In this document: positions 25,299 through 34,107 of the stretch, piece by piece
Numbering within the stretch: the first letter of the stretch is position 1
Layout of the letters: every line of letters begins with the position of its first letter
Source: DASUAS01 sp963750045
GTDB lineage: Bacteria; Actinomycetota; Acidimicrobiia; IMCC26256; DASPTH01
Reading direction: 5' to 3'
Length of the DNA stretch: 64,000 bases
Assembly (NCBI GenBank): GCA_963750045.1
Contig: CAVVPD010000005.1
Span: 62,001-126,000, forward strand
Position numbers and translations under genes: made by a program
The notes under the pieces: model-generated
Told to the model about the DNA's origin: nothing
The model's database searches: none
Seen by the model: the letters and a program-made list of their open reading frames with translations, nothing else

Positions 25299-25917
25299 CC
25301 CGACAACGACCAACCCACCGCCAGCGCATCCGCTTCGACGCGCCCGCTCCCCACGACGCACCTCGAAACGAGCGGCCGACGCTGCCCATCGGCCACCCGA
25401 ACGCGTTTCCGGCACCCACAAGGTAGCTCGAGCGATGTGCGGTGACGAGTTCCGGGCACGTGTTCGCCCACTGGGCGATCCGCTCGATCCATTCCGATCG
25501 AGCGCCGAGCTCATGCACAGTGGTGACGAGGGCATCATCGATCGTCGAGAGGACTTCGGGACGCGACAGGGGAGGTGATTCGACGACGGCGCCGTCGCGG
25601 TGCCAGGTGAATAGGCGAACTGGGACGTCCAGCCACGCCATTCGTTGTCGGGTTGGTTCTTCGAACCCTGTTGGAAGGGCCAAAAGAAGTTCTCGGTCGC
25701 CGGTGTGGGCCAAGCCGAATGCCAAACCGAGGTCCATGTCGCGTTGAGCTTCATCGGGACATCCGACGACGATCAGCTGGTCATCGTTCGAGAACCATCC
25801 GAAGAGGCGCGACAGCGGAAGCGTCCCGGTCCATGGCGCGGTGTCATCGCGGAGTGCTGCTGCGATGCGAGGCGCTTCGTCACGAACGAAGGCCGCGCGG
25901 GCCGCTGTCTTCGACAC
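25261..25917 (-). CDS. Hypothetical protein whose open frame runs into tRNA-Arg (3' end unreliable)
   Basis: From a GTG at 25917, preceded by an AGGGGG ribosome-binding site, a coherent protein reads SKTAARAAFVRDEAPRIAAALRDD, LPLSRLFGWFSNDDQLIVVG and DVPVRLFTWHRDGAVVES. I recognise no family. After about residue 195 (PMGSVGRSFRGAS) the sequence becomes low in complexity, and the frame stops only inside the tRNA at 25261. The real C-terminus was therefore lost, or is hidden by an indel between about 25320 and 25400. Function unknown; no signal peptide or membrane segment. Confidence 0.5.
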   Translation of the reverse strand: MSKTAARAAFVRDEAPRIAAALRDDTAPWTGTLPLSRLFGWFSNDDQLIVVGCPDEAQRDMDLGLAFGLAHTGDRELLLALPTGFEEPTRQRMAWLDVPVRLFTWHRDGAVVESPPLSRPEVLSTIDDALVTTVHELGARSEWIERIAQWANTCPELVTAHRSSYLVGAGNAFGWPMGSVGRSFRGASWGAGASKRMRWRWVGRCRGPRSSGDRASVS

Positions 25918-26200
25918 GGTTCGATCGCCCCCTCCGTCGCCGTCGTCGATCTTGCCGCACCCTACGGCCGGGGCGTGACAATCATTCAGAGCCATTCTGG
26001 GCCGAGGGATCGAGTAGCTCGGCCTTCGGGAGTCCGCGTGCTACGCGTTGGTGGTGGCGGAGCAGGTTGCGATTGGGGCCGATGAGCGTGTTTGTGTCGT
26101 GTGTGGGTGGGCTGGAAGTCGTTGAGGCCGTTGGACCCTTTCGTAGCGCTCGGTGCTGGTGCAGGCTTGTTGTCGTGGGGTTGCTGGCGGGGGCGACGCG

Positions 26201-29017
26201 ATGCTGAGAAGTGGGTTGTCGAGGTTGTCGGTCGCGTTGGTGGTGGCGGCAGTGTGTTGCGGCGTGGTGGCGCCGGCGGGGGCGGATCCGACGGACACGG
26301 TGGTGTTGGCGACGGGGCCGAGTGGTCAGCCGGGGGTGTCGTTTGGGGCGCAGCGCGTGGATGTGAGTCCGGGGCGTGTGTCGTGGATCGATAATCAGAG
26401 CCCCTTCTTCTCGTTGTGGGGTCGTTCGGTGACTCGCCCGAGCGGTTCGATTCAGGCCGGGGCAGCGCAGCGGCTCGCGTCGTCGATCACGGAGCCCGTG
26501 TCGCCGAACACTGCTGGTTGGGGGCCGAGCATCTCGGGGGCGCGCACGCTCTACGGCGATGCGAGTGGGTCGGTGTTGGTGGGGCCTGGTGGTGCGGAGC
26601 AGCTGCCGGAAGGGTTTCATGGTGCGCAGGTGTCGGGAACGTGGGTGAACGGTGCGGAAGGGGTGTTGGATCTGCTCACCGGGACGGTGACCCCTCAGAT
26701 GCCGTGGGGAACGGGAGGTGGTGCGGATCTGTGGGGCAACTATGTCGTCTTCAGCTTCTTGGGGGGCAGCGTCTATCGACGTGACCTGACCAAGTACGCG
26801 GGGGGTCCTCCGGGTGGCGCGGATGTCCTGGTCGGATCCCCCTCGGGTTGCTACTTGTGCTCTGCGACGCCATTCGTCGCCGGGGATTGGGTCGCGTGGA
26901 ACAACCTCGATCAACACCAAGCGAATTTCTGGTGGAGCAGTTGGTATCGGAATGTGGCGACGATGGACCCGCCCGTCGAGTTGGGGAGTGGATCTTGCAC
27001 AGGGTTTCCACCTGAAATCGCCCCCGGTCCGTACTGCGAGGGTGATGGGTCGACGAACGGGATACGGATCCTCGGTCTCTCGACGGGGTATGTGCTGTAT
27101 CGGGTTGGGCCCTCGGGTGCGTTGATGGCGCGGAACCTGGTGTCGGGTGCGGACACCCAGGTGACGTCGGGTCCGGTGTCGCGGGTGGCGATCGATGGGC
27201 AGACCGTGGCGTGGATCGACGGGTCGGGGGTGCCGAAGATCGCGTCGTTGCCGGCGTACGTGGATCCTCCGCGGTTCTTGGGGAACCCGCGAGCGCCGAC
27301 GGAGTTGGGTGCGGAGGGGACGTGGGACGCGGAGTTCGTGTTCCACAAGGTGTTGCCGTACTGCAGTGTGCTGATCAAGTCGGCGGGGTCCCCGGTGCGC
27401 AGCCTGGACTGCTCGGCGACCGCAGGGGTGAATGGGGATGCGTTCGTGTCGTGGGACCGCACCGACCAGAACGGGGTGAAGGTCCCTCCCGGTGTGTACA
27501 CGTGGGAGCTCTCGGGCTGGGACGGGGATGGCCCGTTGCGGAACTACGACGGGTCGCCCGGCCCGATCACGGGGGTCATCTCCGTAATGGGCCAGCTCGC
27601 GGAGGCGATCGGCTTCTCCGCTCCTTCGTCGGGGATGTTGGGGTCGTCGACGGTGTTGTCGGCGTCGGGGGGCGGGTCGGGGAACCCGGTGGTGTTCTCG
27701 CTCGACCCCTCCAGCGGGGCGGGGGTCTGTGACCTGTCGGGTCCGAACGGTCAGACCGTGAGCTTCACCGGGTTGGGTTCGTGTGTGGTGAACGCGAACC
27801 AGGCCGGCACCGCCACGTATCTCGACGCACCGCAGGTACAGCGTTCGATCACGGTCGTGGGCTATCAGCCGCTCACCCCGGCGCGGCTCATGGACACCCG
27901 TCCGGTGTCCGTGACGGTCGACGGGCTGTTCGCTGGAGACGGGCCGATCGGCTCGTCTCAGACCCGCGCGTTGACGGTGACTGGTCGGGGTGGGGTGCCC
28001 GCGACCGGTGTGGGCGCGGTCGTCTTGAACGTGACGGTGACGGAACCGACCTCGCCGAGCTATCTGACGGTGTTCCCGGCCGGGACGACGAAACCGAACG
28101 CGTCGAACCTTAACTTCACGCCGGGGGAGACGATCCCGAATCTTGTTATCGCGAAGGTCGGCACCAACGGGAAAGTCTCGATCTACAACAACACGGGCAG
28201 CACCCACGTCGTCGTCGACGTGATGGGATGGTTCGAAGGCGAGCCGGCCTATTACGGGACGTCTCCCGCACGCTTGATGGACACCCGTCCTGGTGGGACC
28301 ACGGTCGACGGTCAAGCCGCCGGAGACGGGCCGATCGGCTCGTCTCAGACCCGCGCGTTGACGGTGACTGGTCGGGGTGGGGTGCCCGCGACCGGTGTGG
28401 GCGCGGTCGTCTTGAACGTGACGGTGACGGAACCGACCTCGCCGAGCTATCTGACGGTGTTCCCGGCCGGGACGACGAAACCGAACGCGTCGAACCTTAA
28501 CTTCACGCCGGGGGAGACGATCCCGAATCTTGTTATCGCGAAAGTCGGCACCAACGGGAAAGTCTCGATCTACAACAACACGGGCAGCACCCACGTCGTC
28601 GTCGACGTGATGGGATGGTTCGAAGGCGAGCCGGCCTATTACGGGACGTCTCCCGCACGCTTGATGGACACCCGTCCTGGTGGGACCACGGTCGACGGTC
28701 AAGCCGCCGGAGACGGGCCGATCGGCTCGTCTCAGACCCGCGCGTTGACGGTGACTGGTCGGGGTGGGGTGCCCGCGACCGGTGTGGGCGCGGTCGTCTT
28801 GAACGTGACGGTGACGGAACCGACCTCGCCGAGCTATCTGACGGTGTTCCCGGCCGGGACGACGAAACCGAACGCGTCGAACCTTAACTTCACGCCGGGG
28901 GAGACGATCCCGAATCTTGTTATCGCGAAAGTCGGCACCAACGGGAAAGTCTCGATCTACAACAACACGGGCAGCACCCACGTCGTCGTCGACGTGATGG
29001 GGTGGCTCCCCGGCTGA
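26201..29017 (+). CDS. Large secreted surface protein: beta-propeller-like region, Ig-like domains and three PARLMDTR repeats
   Basis: A 938-residue exported protein. A signal peptide (MLRSGLSRLSVALVVAAVCC to APAGA) precedes a propeller-like region with repeated strands such as VAGDWVAWNN and QTVAWIDGSG. Next is a FlgD-like Ig domain (WDRTDQNGVKVPPGVYTWEL), then an Ig-like domain (GFSAPSSGMLGSSTVLSASG). Residues 560-938 are three copies of a 129-residue domain starting PARLMDTRP and containing GVGAVVLNVTVTEPTSPSYL. This domain recurs in secreted proteins of Acidimicrobiia and relatives; its function is unknown. ATG at 26201 is preferred over 26153 because it directly starts the signal peptide after a GGCGGGGG. 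No anchor is visible, so it may be released or held by its repeats. Confidence 0.8.
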   Translation: MLRSGLSRLSVALVVAAVCCGVVAPAGADPTDTVVLATGPSGQPGVSFGAQRVDVSPGRVSWIDNQSPFFSLWGRSVTRPSGSIQAGAAQRLASSITEPVSPNTAGWGPSISGARTLYGDASGSVLVGPGGAEQLPEGFHGAQVSGTWVNGAEGVLDLLTGTVTPQMPWGTGGGADLWGNYVVFSFLGGSVYRRDLTKYAGGPPGGADVLVGSPSGCYLCSATPFVAGDWVAWNNLDQHQANFWWSSWYRNVATMDPPVELGSGSCTGFPPEIAPGPYCEGDGSTNGIRILGLSTGYVLYRVGPSGALMARNLVSGADTQVTSGPVSRVAIDGQTVAWIDGSGVPKIASLPAYVDPPRFLGNPRAPTELGAEGTWDAEFVFHKVLPYCSVLIKSAGSPVRSLDCSATAGVNGDAFVSWDRTDQNGVKVPPGVYTWELSGWDGDGPLRNYDGSPGPITGVISVMGQLAEAIGFSAPSSGMLGSSTVLSASGGGSGNPVVFSLDPSSGAGVCDLSGPNGQTVSFTGLGSCVVNANQAGTATYLDAPQVQRSITVVGYQPLTPARLMDTRPVSVTVDGLFAGDGPIGSSQTRALTVTGRGGVPATGVGAVVLNVTVTEPTSPSYLTVFPAGTTKPNASNLNFTPGETIPNLVIAKVGTNGKVSIYNNTGSTHVVVDVMGWFEGEPAYYGTSPARLMDTRPGGTTVDGQAAGDGPIGSSQTRALTVTGRGGVPATGVGAVVLNVTVTEPTSPSYLTVFPAGTTKPNASNLNFTPGETIPNLVIAKVGTNGKVSIYNNTGSTHVVVDVMGWFEGEPAYYGTSPARLMDTRPGGTTVDGQAAGDGPIGSSQTRALTVTGRGGVPATGVGAVVLNVTVTEPTSPSYLTVFPAGTTKPNASNLNFTPGETIPNLVIAKVGTNGKVSIYNNTGSTHVVVDVMGWLPG
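27878..29017 (+). repeat. Three tandem copies of a 387-bp coding repeat
   Basis: Units start at 27878, 28265 and 28652 (the last is cut to 366 bp by the stop codon). Units 2 and 3 look identical base for base. Unit 1 differs in its first 60 bp (PVSVTVDGLFAG instead of PGGTTVDGQAAG) and at single sites such as AAGGTC versus AAAGTC. The exact 387-bp period keeps the reading frame. Such identity indicates recent duplication or ongoing homogenisation, or possible assembly collapse or expansion. Confidence 0.95.
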
Positions 29018-29256
29018 CTCCTCACCCACCCGCGCTTGAAATGGGTGCTGGCGCGAATCTTGAACCCCTCGGTGAGAACTGCCAACGCCGAAGGGCACGC
29101 GTGAGCGTGTCTGGTGGGCTTCGGATCTCAGCGGGGTCGCGGGACGCTGACCTCGCGTCGGGCGGATTCCATCGCGTGTCAATCGTGCTGACGCTGTGAA
29201 AACCATGGCCAGGGTGTCAACGCAGGATCTGTGATCGTGCGACGGAGATCATCCGG

Positions 29257-30638
29257 GACAGAGCCCCGCGGAGTGGTGGGAATCGAGGTGTGATGCTCGA
29301 TGTGTTCAGCCGGCGAGTGCTGGCTGGTCGGTGTCAGTGTCGCGCGTGTTGGTGAGTTCGGCCATTGAGGTGTCGGAGAGGTAGCGGCGGGCGATGGCCC
29401 ACTCGTCGTGTTGGTCGGCGAGCACGGCTCCGATGAGACGGATGGCAGCCGCGTCGTTGGGGAAGATCCCGACCACGTTCGAGCGTCTCTTCACTTCCTT
29501 GTTCAAGCGCTCGAGCGGGTTGTTGGACCAGATCTTGCGCCAGTGCGATCGGGGGAACGCGCTGAAGGTCAGCACGTCGGTCTTGGCGTCGCGCATCGAT
29601 TCGGCGGCCTTGGGAAACCGTTCGGTGAGCGTGTCGGTGACCTCGTCCCAGCGGGCGGCGACGTCGGCTGCGGTGGTCAACGCGAAGATCGACCGGAACG
29701 CGGCAGCGACCAACTCGGTGTGCGCCTTGGGCACCGTCGCGAGCAGGTTGCGCGCGTAGTGGACCCGGCAGCGTTGCCACGACGACCCGGCGAAACACTT
29801 GCGGATCGAGGCCTTCAACCCGGCGTGCGCGTCGGAGATCACCAGGCGAACTCCGCCCAGGCCCCGGTCCTTGAGGGAACGCAGGAACCGGGTCCAGAAC
29901 GTCTCGTCTTCGCTGTCGCCGATATCGACACCGAGGACCTCACGGTCACCATTCGCGGTGATCCCGGTGGCGAGCACAACCGCTCGGGACACGACCTGAC
30001 CGAGCGCGTCGTCACGGACGTTGATGTAGGTCGCGTCGAGATACACGTATGGGAACGCGACGTGACCGAGGGTTCGACCTCGGAACGCGGCGACACGTTC
30101 GTCGAGACGAGCGCAGATCCGGCTCACTTCAGACTTCGAGATGCCGGTGTCGACACCCATCGCGGCGACGAGGTCGTCGACGGAGCGGGTCGACACACCG
30201 TTGACGTAGGCCTCCATCACCACCGCATACAGCGCCTGGTCGATACGCCGGCGTGGCTCGAGCAACTCCGGGAAGAACGAGCCCTTACGCAGCTTGGGGA
30301 TCGCCAGGGCCAGATCACCGGCCTTGGTCGAGAGCACCTTCGAGCGGGTCCCGTTGCGATGAGTGACCCGCTCGGAGCTTCGCTCCCACCGCTCGGCGCC
30401 GATCGTCTCGGCGGCCTCGGCGTCGATCAACTGCTGCAACGCCCACTGGGCGAGCTCGCGGACAAGGTCGGTGCCCTCCCCGACACGAAGCGCGTCGAGC
30501 AGAGCAGAAACGGCAGACTCTTCGAGAGCCATCGGCGTGATCTCCTTGGTGTGCACTTTGGTAGGTACACACCGAGCTTCACGCCGGTGGCTCACCTCAC
30601 GGTGGACCCGAATTCCCACCACGCCAGGGGACTCATAC
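29257..30638. mobile_element. IS256-family insertion sequence, copy A
   Basis: A 1,382-bp element around one transposase gene. Imperfect terminal inverted repeats share GTGGTGGGAAT: the left end reads GAGCCCCGCGGAGTGGTGGG (29261-29280) and the right end, read on the minus strand, GAGTCCCCTGGCGTGGTGGG (30634-30615). The 8-bp direct repeat TCATCCGG lies at 29249-29256 and 30639-30646, the size expected for an IS256-family target duplication. If these are the true borders, the outermost 4-6 bp of the two ends pair poorly. Confidence 0.7.
29306..30532 (-). CDS. IS256-family (mutator type) transposase
   Basis: A 408-residue transposase. The DDE catalytic core shows Asp in FPYVYLDATYINVRDD, Asp in VRLVISDAHAGLKASI and Glu in WSNNPLERLNKEVKRR, with the CRVHYARNLLATVPK segment typical of IS256. 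ATG at 30532 begins the family N-terminus MALEESAVSALLDAL. The frame is intact and so the element may be active. It lies within inverted repeats on both sides and is on the opposite strand to the preceding surface-protein gene. Confidence 0.92.
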   Translation of the reverse strand: MALEESAVSALLDALRVGEGTDLVRELAQWALQQLIDAEAAETIGAERWERSSERVTHRNGTRSKVLSTKAGDLALAIPKLRKGSFFPELLEPRRRIDQALYAVVMEAYVNGVSTRSVDDLVAAMGVDTGISKSEVSRICARLDERVAAFRGRTLGHVAFPYVYLDATYINVRDDALGQVVSRAVVLATGITANGDREVLGVDIGDSEDETFWTRFLRSLKDRGLGGVRLVISDAHAGLKASIRKCFAGSSWQRCRVHYARNLLATVPKAHTELVAAAFRSIFALTTAADVAARWDEVTDTLTERFPKAAESMRDAKTDVLTFSAFPRSHWRKIWSNNPLERLNKEVKRRSNVVGIFPNDAAAIRLIGAVLADQHDEWAIARRYLSDTSMAELTNTRDTDTDQPALAG

Positions 30639-30779
30639 TCATCCGGACGACGGATCATCGGTCAGCAGCTCGCCGCTTTCGACTCTCTGGTGATGGTGTT
30701 GCCTCGTTCTGCGTGTATGCCGCGTACTCGATTCCGCAATCGCAGAAGCGGCTGTGCCTCGAAGCATGGCCCAGCGTTG

Positions 30780-32205
30780 GGACTGTCCGGATAACGGTGT
30801 AACTGATGCTGGCGTGTTCATTGGTCGGTTGGGAAGATGCGTTCTTCGAACGTGAGAGCGAAGGCGTTGAGTGCGGGCTTCCATCGGTTCATCCAGCGTG
30901 CGGCGCCCTTGCCGGTCGGGTCGAGGCTGCGCACGACAAGGTAGAGGCATTTCATCGCGGCTTGCTCGTTCGGGAAGTGTCCCCGTGCTCGCGTCGCGCG
31001 CCGGAACCGTGCGTGGAGGCTCTCGATCGTGTTGGTCGAGTAGATCACGCGGCGGATCTCGGGGCTGTCGTCGAGGAACGGCACGAACTCGGTCCACGCG
31101 TTCTCCCACAGCCCCTTGATCGCCGGGGAGTTGTCACACCAGGTCGCGCAGAACTCGACGAGCCGTTCCTTCGCGGCTTGCTCGTTGACCGCGGTGCAAA
31201 CAGGTCGCAGCTCGCGTGCCATCGCGTCCCAGTGTTGACGTGACGCGAGCCGGAATGTGTTGCGGATCAGGTGCAGGACGCACGTCTGGACGATCGCGAG
31301 CGGCCAGGTCGCGCTGATCGCGTCGGGCAAGCCCTTCAAGCCGTCGCAGACGACGATGCACACGTCGCCGACGCCGCGGTTCTTGATCTCGGTGAGGACC
31401 CCGAGCCAGAACTTCGCGCCCTCCGCCCCGGTCGAGGCCCAGATCCCGAGGATGTCACGCTTGCCTTCGACGGTGACTCCCACTGCGGCGTAGAACGCCC
31501 GGTTGGCTACCTGGCCGTCGCGGACCTTGACGTGAATCGCGTCGATGAACACGACCGGGTAGACCCGATCGAGCGGCCGGTGCAACCAGGCGGTCATCTC
31601 TTCGAGGACCGCGTCGGTGATCTTCGAGATCGTCTCCTTCGACACGTCAGTCCCGTAGACCTCAGCGAGATGCGCCGAGATCTCTCCCGTGGTGAGTCCC
31701 TTCGCGGACAGGGAGATCACCATCGAGTCGACACCTTCGAGACGCCGTTGTCGTTTGCGGACCGTGGCCGGCTCGAAGGTCCCGGCCCGATCCCGGGGCA
31801 CATCGATCTCGACCGGACCCACCTCGGTCAGCACCGTCTTGGCGCGCGTCCCGTTGCGCGAGTTGCCACCATCACGACCTTCGACCGCGTGCTTGTCGTA
31901 GCCGAGATGCTCGACCATCTCGACCTCCAGCCCGGTCTCGAGCACCCGCTTCGTCAGATCCGCGAGCAGGCCACCCGGCCCCACCAGACTCACACCATCA
32001 GCACGGGCCTGCTCCACCAGCTGCTCCGCGAGCTCCTGGCGGCCACCACCAGGCAGATCCGCCGGCGGCGGCAACACCACCGGCTTCTCCACCACTTCGT
32101 CAACCATCGCGTCGTCGTGATCAGTCACTGCCTGTCCCTTCGAGCCAGGCCCGCACGGGCCCAGCCTGTCAGGCCAGCTCAGTTACACCGTTGATCTGAC
32201 ACTCC
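30780..32205. mobile_element. IS256-family insertion sequence, copy B (different subgroup)
   Basis: A 1,426-bp element. The left end at 30780-30806 and the right end at 32179-32205 form a 27-bp inverted repeat that matches at 22 positions, with the perfect inner part AACGGTGTAACTGA. No direct repeat flanks it, so one border may have been rearranged after insertion. Only 141 bp separate it from copy A. Confidence 0.78.
30818..32128 (-). CDS. IS256-family transposase (copy B)
   Basis: A 436-residue mutator-type transposase, only distantly similar to copy A. The motifs are VYPVVFIDAIHVKVRDGQV (Asp), GVGDVCIVVCDGLKGLPDA (Asp), CVLHLIRNTFRLASR and STNTIESLHARFRRATRARG (Glu). An N-terminal zinc-free DNA-binding region contains EHLGYDKHAVEGRDGGNSRNG, the usual mutator-family signature. 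Intact frame from ATG at 32128. Probably functional within its inverted repeats. Confidence 0.92.
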   Translation of the reverse strand: MTDHDDAMVDEVVEKPVVLPPPADLPGGGRQELAEQLVEQARADGVSLVGPGGLLADLTKRVLETGLEVEMVEHLGYDKHAVEGRDGGNSRNGTRAKTVLTEVGPVEIDVPRDRAGTFEPATVRKRQRRLEGVDSMVISLSAKGLTTGEISAHLAEVYGTDVSKETISKITDAVLEEMTAWLHRPLDRVYPVVFIDAIHVKVRDGQVANRAFYAAVGVTVEGKRDILGIWASTGAEGAKFWLGVLTEIKNRGVGDVCIVVCDGLKGLPDAISATWPLAIVQTCVLHLIRNTFRLASRQHWDAMARELRPVCTAVNEQAAKERLVEFCATWCDNSPAIKGLWENAWTEFVPFLDDSPEIRRVIYSTNTIESLHARFRRATRARGHFPNEQAAMKCLYLVVRSLDPTGKGAARWMNRWKPALNAFALTFEERIFPTDQ

Positions 32206-32583
32206 CCGCGCCGGTCCCCGGGCTGGCCGGAAACTCGGGGTCTCCGCGGCGAGTGGCTCGGCTCGATGTCGCTGGTGACGGTGCAGCTCGCCGCGGTCAC
32301 CCGGTTGACCCGGACAGAAATTTTCGGCACGCACAGGTTCAGCGTTCTCGGTGAGTTCGAGGTCGAAGCTCGGCAAACTCGGATGTGTGCGCCCTTGGAT
32401 GGGGGCCATGCACCAGACGATTGATGTGTGTGGCTCGCCGTCTCGGCGCGCTAGTCGCGGCGCTTCGTACGACTTCAGGGCAGATCCTCGGAATCGGATC
32501 GCGGTGCGAGCCGCTGGCATCCGGATGCCGGCACAAGCGGACCAGCTGGTTGCCGCCTCGCGGCCGTCACCAAGGAAGGCTCA
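32206..32583. other. Intergenic stretch between IS256 copy B and the export operon
   Basis: About 380 bp with no convincing gene. A TTGACC at 32303-32308 could be a -35 box, but I see no good -10 at the right spacing. It presumably carries the promoter of the export operon that starts at 32584, just after an AAGGAAGG ribosome-binding site. Confidence 0.4.
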
Positions 32584-34107
32584 GTGAGCGCCAACCCGTC
32601 GAATGTCCCCCGCGTGGACACGACCGGCGAGCCCGAGGACGTGATGGACTTCCAACCCTCGGTCCCAGCGCGCAACGAAGGCCTGTCGTGGGAACAGCGT
32701 CTCCGGAAACCCTACGTGGTCGTCCCGGTCGTCCTCATGAGTGCACTGGCCGTCTGGTGGTTCGTCATCCGCTCCGACGGAAGCTCTTCGACCTCCACGA
32801 CAACCACCACCAAGGAGCTCGTGACCGCAACACGAGGGTCACTCAGCGACTCGGTCTCGGCCGAAGGAACGGTCGCGGCCGCTGAGACCTCCGACCTGAG
32901 CTTCGCGGCGGCGGGCACGGTCACCGCAGTGAACGTGAAGGCCGGGGACGAAGTCACCGCCGGTCAGGTACTCGCATCCATCGATTCCGCGAGTCTCCAA
33001 GCGGAGGTGACGTCGGCGGACTCCGCGCTCGCCAACGCGCAGGCCACACTGGCCGACGACCAGTCCGCCGGCGGATCAAGCGAACAGATCGCAGCTGACG
33101 AGACCAGCGTCACCTCGGCGCAGGACTCGCTGACCCAAGCCCAGCAGGCACTCGCTGGCGCTTCGTTGGTCGCGACCTTTGACGGCACGGTCGCTACCGT
33201 TGATCTCACCGTCGGCGAGCAGCTCAGTGACGGGGGAAGTGGGGGGACTACGCCGACGGGTTCGTCGAGTGGTTCCGGTCAGTCGTCGTCGACGTTGGGG
33301 AGCAGCACGAGCGGGCTCCCCGGGGCCGGGGGGACCGGTTCCAGTTCCGATGGTTCGTCGTCCTCGACGGCCCAGATCCAGGTGGTCAGCGCGGGGCGTT
33401 ACAGTGTCGAACTTCCGGTCGGTAGCAGCGATGTCGACGGAGTCGCGGTCGGTGATTCCGCGACCTTGACCGTCTCGACCTCGAGTTCGGCGACGGGCGG
33501 GTTTCCTGGCGGCTTTGGCGGCGGCGGCTTTGGCGGCGGCGCCTTTCCCGGCGGCGGTGGCACCACGGCGAACGGTGGCGGCTCCTCGAACTCCGGCACT
33601 TCGGGTGCCACAGGCGCGGGTGGATCCACGACCACCACTGGTACGACGGCAACCGGAACCGTCACCGAGGTCAGCAAGGTCGCTGACGCAAGCTCAGGCG
33701 TTGCGCAGTATCCGGTGACCGTCACGTTCAGCACTGACGACACCAACTTCTCTGTCGGCACAACGGTGACGGGAGCGATCGCGACCAACGCGCGCGCTGA
33801 CGTGCTCCAAGTCCCGGTCCGTGCGGTCACCACGTCGAACGGCACCTCGACGGTGACGGTCGCGCTGGATGGTAAGGCAGATGGGCGCACCAAGACGCGG
33901 CAGGTCACGACCGGTCAATCCGCGAGCGGCATGATCGAAATCACCGATGGTCTCCAGGAAGGCGACCAGGTCGTAGTGACCACGGTCGTCCGCAACGTCA
34001 CCGGCGGATCGTTCCCCGGTGGTGGATCGTTCCCAGGTGGTGGATCGTTCCCCGGTGGTGGAGAGATCCCGACCGGAAACGGATCAGGACAAGGAACGAG
34101 CAGGTGA
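32584..34107 (+). CDS. HlyD/MacA-type periplasmic-adaptor-like protein, first of two
   Basis: A 507-residue membrane-anchored adaptor. One N-terminal membrane helix (VVVPVVLMSALAVWWFVI, about residues 45-62) precedes a split lipoyl domain (GTVTAVNVKAGDEVTAGQVLA and ATFDGTVATVDLTVGEQL). Between the halves is a short coiled coil with SADSALANAQATLADD. The beta-barrel domain is interrupted by Gly/Ser/Phe-rich low-complexity stretches, and the C-terminus repeats GGSFPGGG three times. GTG follows AAGGAAGG. It should couple the ABC transporter encoded next to extracytoplasmic partners or cargo. Its stop overlaps the ATPase start by 4 bp. Confidence 0.85.
   Translation: MSANPSNVPRVDTTGEPEDVMDFQPSVPARNEGLSWEQRLRKPYVVVPVVLMSALAVWWFVIRSDGSSSTSTTTTTKELVTATRGSLSDSVSAEGTVAAAETSDLSFAAAGTVTAVNVKAGDEVTAGQVLASIDSASLQAEVTSADSALANAQATLADDQSAGGSSEQIAADETSVTSAQDSLTQAQQALAGASLVATFDGTVATVDLTVGEQLSDGGSGGTTPTGSSSGSGQSSSTLGSSTSGLPGAGGTGSSSDGSSSSTAQIQVVSAGRYSVELPVGSSDVDGVAVGDSATLTVSTSSSATGGFPGGFGGGGFGGGAFPGGGGTTANGGGSSNSGTSGATGAGGSTTTTGTTATGTVTEVSKVADASSGVAQYPVTVTFSTDDTNFSVGTTVTGAIATNARADVLQVPVRAVTTSNGTSTVTVALDGKADGRTKTRQVTTGQSASGMIEITDGLQEGDQVVVTTVVRNVTGGSFPGGGSFPGGGSFPGGGEIPTGNGSGQGTSR

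Noticed and set aside
27878..29017. Tandem repeats as a CRISPR-like or non-coding array
   Set aside because: The 387-bp period is a multiple of three, fully coding, without spacers or adjacent cas genes.
29027..29060. Possible terminator hairpin (CACCCA/TGGGTG) after the surface-protein gene
   Set aside because: Only six pairs with a 13-nt loop and no T-run; not better than chance in such GC-rich DNA.
25982..29206. A 1,074-codon open frame on the minus strand opposite the surface-protein gene
   Set aside because: Arg/His/Pro-rich shadow of the repeat-containing gene; its repeats mirror the 387-bp DNA repeats and no signal or family is visible.
32179..32520. Minus-strand open frame upstream of the export operon
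   Set aside because: It starts in intergenic DNA, ends inside the IS256 terminal repeat, and shows no family pattern.
34009..34062. Short repeats as a regulatory repeat array
   Set aside because: They encode the in-frame GGSFPGGG units of the adaptor C-terminus and have no spacers.
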